This document shows positions 61,127 through 64,000 of a stretch of DNA of 64,000 nucleotides, one piece after another. The first letter of the stretch is position 1; the number at the start of each line of letters is the position of its first letter. The position numbers and the translations under genes are program-made. The DNA is taken from contig NC_135042.1 in assembly GCF_051020975.1 (NCBI RefSeq), positions 4,425,888 through 4,489,887 of the forward strand. The letters are read 5' to 3'. The notes beneath the pieces are model-generated. The model made no database searches. It saw only the letters and a program-made list of their open reading frames with translations, and was not told the DNA's origin. Source of the DNA: Osmia lignaria lignaria. Lineage: Eukaryota > Arthropoda > Insecta > Hymenoptera > Megachilidae.

Positions 61127-64000
61127 CAATAATTTTAAGAAATCCACCCTGGAAAAAAATCCTGATAAAAACAGAAATTACCATTTTATAACTGGAGGAG
61201 CTGCAGCACTGAAGCACTTATCGACAAGCCACCTCTATGTAAACCTGATATAATTTCTTTTGCTCTGAAAGAAAGCGACCCACGTGACTAATTGTTCTGA
61301 ACAACGGAATGATATTGGAAAGGTTGTGAAAATAGATAGTTAGTGCGAAAGCACCTGAGACAGTAGAGCGATTGAAGAGATGTGTTAAGTAAATATATCT
61401 CTAATTATAGTATCGGTGTTTCATCTCAAATATAATATAATAGAATAATCAGAACTAGGAAAGTTTATAGTAATTAAAGCTTCAAATGCCTTACTATTTG
61501 CCTTTATACAATTTTAACATAAAGTTTTCTGAAGTTATTTTTTTTTTCTACTTTTCTAACCATTCTGAGATTCTGTAGGGCAAGGAACAAAATTGACGTA
61601 TCATATTAATATAGAATAATTTAGAAAATTCTGAGTTATTTTCATTCTCTCCGACGTACAGACGCCATTGTAGTCACCGGCGATAATCTAATCTCGTGAT
61701 AATACGCTGTTGTATGCTTTCATGTGGGTGTGAATCATATACACCGCGAAAAAATAGAAAAATAAGAAAAGAGGAACGTGTGGACGGACCGTGCAAATGA
61801 AACAAGAGACAAATACAAAACGAACATAATCCATTCAGGACCAATATTATAGTAATGCAAGATTTCATTTGTAAATTTTTTTAGTCAATTTACATATTGA
61901 ATTCTGTTTATTAACGCTATGGTCTTGGAAGGAAATTCCAGTTGTTCAGTAATTTTTTTGCTATGTTAATTTTTGTAAAAAAAAAAAGGAACAATCTCAT
62001 GTAGAAAAATTGCATTATTCACTGCTTGATTTTTAATAGATTAAGATAAAACGGAAGGTGTAATTTGAACAAAGAAGCAGGAATTTGTTGGTTTTATAAA
62101 ATTTTCAGATTATCAGGCGATCATGAATCGATGATTATGTAAAGGCGGCTCAATTTTATCTGCTATCCAAACGCGTATCGAAAACTCTATCAAGATTAAC
62201 CGATGATCGATTATCGTCTTTTAATTAAAATATTGTGATTTAAATATTAATATTAAGAACAGTATTAATTTGTATCTTACTTATCTTAAATAAAAGTAAT
62301 AGTGAAAAATATCAGTCAAATTTTAATTATTCTCACTATCATTACAATCCATTACTACTTTGAAATCCAAGTTAAAAAAAGTTAATAGTCATAAATGTTA
62401 CAAAATCATTTTGTATGTACCAATATACTTTGTTAATTCACCATATTTTGTAATAACTTCAAAAATTTAAATTTTTCATTTATCGTGTCCCCAATTAACA
62501 CGAGACTCGTAAAGATTCTTAAAATTCATCTTGAAGAGCAATTACAGCCAATATCAACTTTCAGCCTGTAAGTGAATTTACTTTAGTGAAAAGCACGAGT
62601 TATTTATTTGCATGTACACAACAGTGTACATTACAATTTTTCTTTTTTCTTTTTTTTTTTTTTCTGTTGGCATGAAAGGTGTATCACCATGTTTTATCGC
62701 AGCCATTAAGGAGACATTAAGTAGCTCCTACCAAAGGGACCAGTTTGACAGAAAGGATAAAAATTGCTTTAGTGGTTTCCGTTTGTCTACCCATTATCCA
62801 TTATATCCTTTGATATGATTCGGTACACGTGATAATAAATAAACTATTTTTGTGCTAATATTTATCTTATCGTTATCGGCATTCTACCAGACATCATATT
62901 AATGTGGAAAGATTCATGTGCCTCCTTGGCTTATTAATAATAATCAATCTCGAGTTTCGATTAGTATCAATTGCTTTTAATTTAATTTAATTTTAAAGAC
63001 ATAGTTCATTTCTCTAAGTTTCTATATTTTTTAGAAGTTATAAACAGCTAAGGATTATTTGCAAAAAAAAACATGGACTGGAAAATTAAAAGTAGATTAA
63101 TATTTTAGTTGCAAAAGGGGTGGTTTTGTGTTGTCTATAAGGGATTAGTTGTTTTGTAATTTTAGTTAGGGCTTTTGTTATTGTTATTTCATATCTGATT
63201 CGAAAAAATTCTTGTATACCATTGTACGTATAGAATTATGTTAGATAAATAGTATTAAGTACGATAAACTATCAGCAAAATGGTAAACACGTTTGTAAAT
63301 AATGTAACTTCGATTGCTGGTAAATAAATGTTAGTTGCATTATAAAAAATTTGCCTTGAGTACTTAACAATATCATGACTCTTGTAAATACTTCAATCAC
63401 TAACAAATAATAAACAAGTATATAAATTATAATTTACTTAAATTTTCAAGGAATTGCTCTATTATCAAAATTAAGTAAGTGCTAGATAATTATTAATCAA
63501 GTGTAATTCAAGAAACTATAAAAATTTTGATAAAAATTGTAGAAAATATGTGTAATTCCATTTTCATTGGATGACCAAGATATCAAAGATTTAAATGTAC
63601 AGAAGAATTATCTTCTTTATCGAATCGTTTAAGAAGAAAGTTTGAACAATTCGAGTAAGTACACCCCGTACTTCAAGTATCCGATGGCAAAAATTGACCG
63701 ATGAGAGTAAACCGAAAGAGAGGCAAAAGGCAGAGCCGAGAGGGCACATTAACATTCCGAACATAATTCCGACATAAATATCGGCTCGTAAGATATGCAA
63801 AGTGTGATCAGCAGAAAATATCCGGCAATTACATTCACTTTGAATGCCGCCTGCCCACAAGGTAGTTGATATAGTGCATATCGATCGAAACCCTTCCGTT
63901 AAGGCGAATCGTTACATTACATGCTACGAATGTGTCATTCCAGAAACAGTGACTCTTATGTGCTATCGACATTGTCGGTAAAAATAGATACGAGGTCGAT
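61127..64000. other. AT-rich non-coding DNA to the window end
   Basis: No supported gene. The T/G-rich stretch at 63110-63350 with GGTAAATAAATG (AATAAA near 63324) resembles a 3' UTR, but no coding exon precedes it. A T-run lies at about 62648-62663. Confidence 0.35.

Noticed and set aside
60978..61211. hAT MITE with CAGTGCCGGATC and GCAGCACTG ends
   Set aside because: Only six to seven bases of the ends match, and the flanking 8-mers do not form a target duplication.
62612..63350. 3' end of another gene (short hydrophobic ORF followed by AATAAA)
   Set aside because: The ORF derives from a T-run and has no domain. A UTR-like composition alone is not enough to call a gene.

Overview
The window is AT-rich animal DNA with scattered CpG-containing, GC-richer pockets, GT..AG introns, long non-coding spacers, microsatellites and many degraded DNA-transposon fragments. 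The one recognisable protein is an FGF8/17/18-type ligand of the insect Thisbe/Pyramus kind. Together with the compact introns and CpG-rich pockets this suggests an insect, probably a hymenopteran (bee, ant or wasp); the order is inference, and nothing I can read fixes the species.

Layout. (a) 1-6.8 kb is repeat-dense. It holds a foldback-like mobile element of about 1.5 kb (1784-3318). Its inverted arms are arrays of one 17-bp repeat, and its centre is an array of eight CTCF-like motifs at alternating 48/45-bp spacing. Next come a 58/60-bp hairpin-forming minisatellite (4806-5369 and 5870-6025), interrupted by a 76-bp tandem repeat (5370-5690), and then an intact tRNA-Leu(UAA) gene (6305-6388) with a pol III terminator. 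(b) 6.8-31.2 kb has no coding sequence I can support. It contains candidate regulatory clusters (TATCGATA pair, GATA sites, E-box palindromes), a hairpin-rich GC island (8.8-9.07 kb), a dispersed repeat, and several non-autonomous DNA transposons (two flanked by TTAA, one hAT-like with a near-perfect 8-bp target duplication). (c) 31,258-44,682 on the minus strand is a five-exon FGF gene. The splice phases agree across all five exons and give a 240-residue secreted protein: signal peptide, beta-trefoil FGF core and basic tail. Introns 1-3 are large (about 3.5, 2.3 and 6.7 kb). (d) 44.8-64 kb is upstream or intergenic DNA with two more small TIR elements, a diverged tandem duplication, and a cluster of TTCnnGAA palindromes.

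How it fits together: a developmental signalling gene sits alone in a gene-poor region, the usual setting for long-range enhancers. The CTCF-motif array plus tRNA gene about 25 kb beyond its 3' end would be a reasonable place for a chromatin boundary. That last point is a hypothesis; no expression, conservation or binding data could be consulted. Most other open frames are short, lack coding character and are treated as chance.
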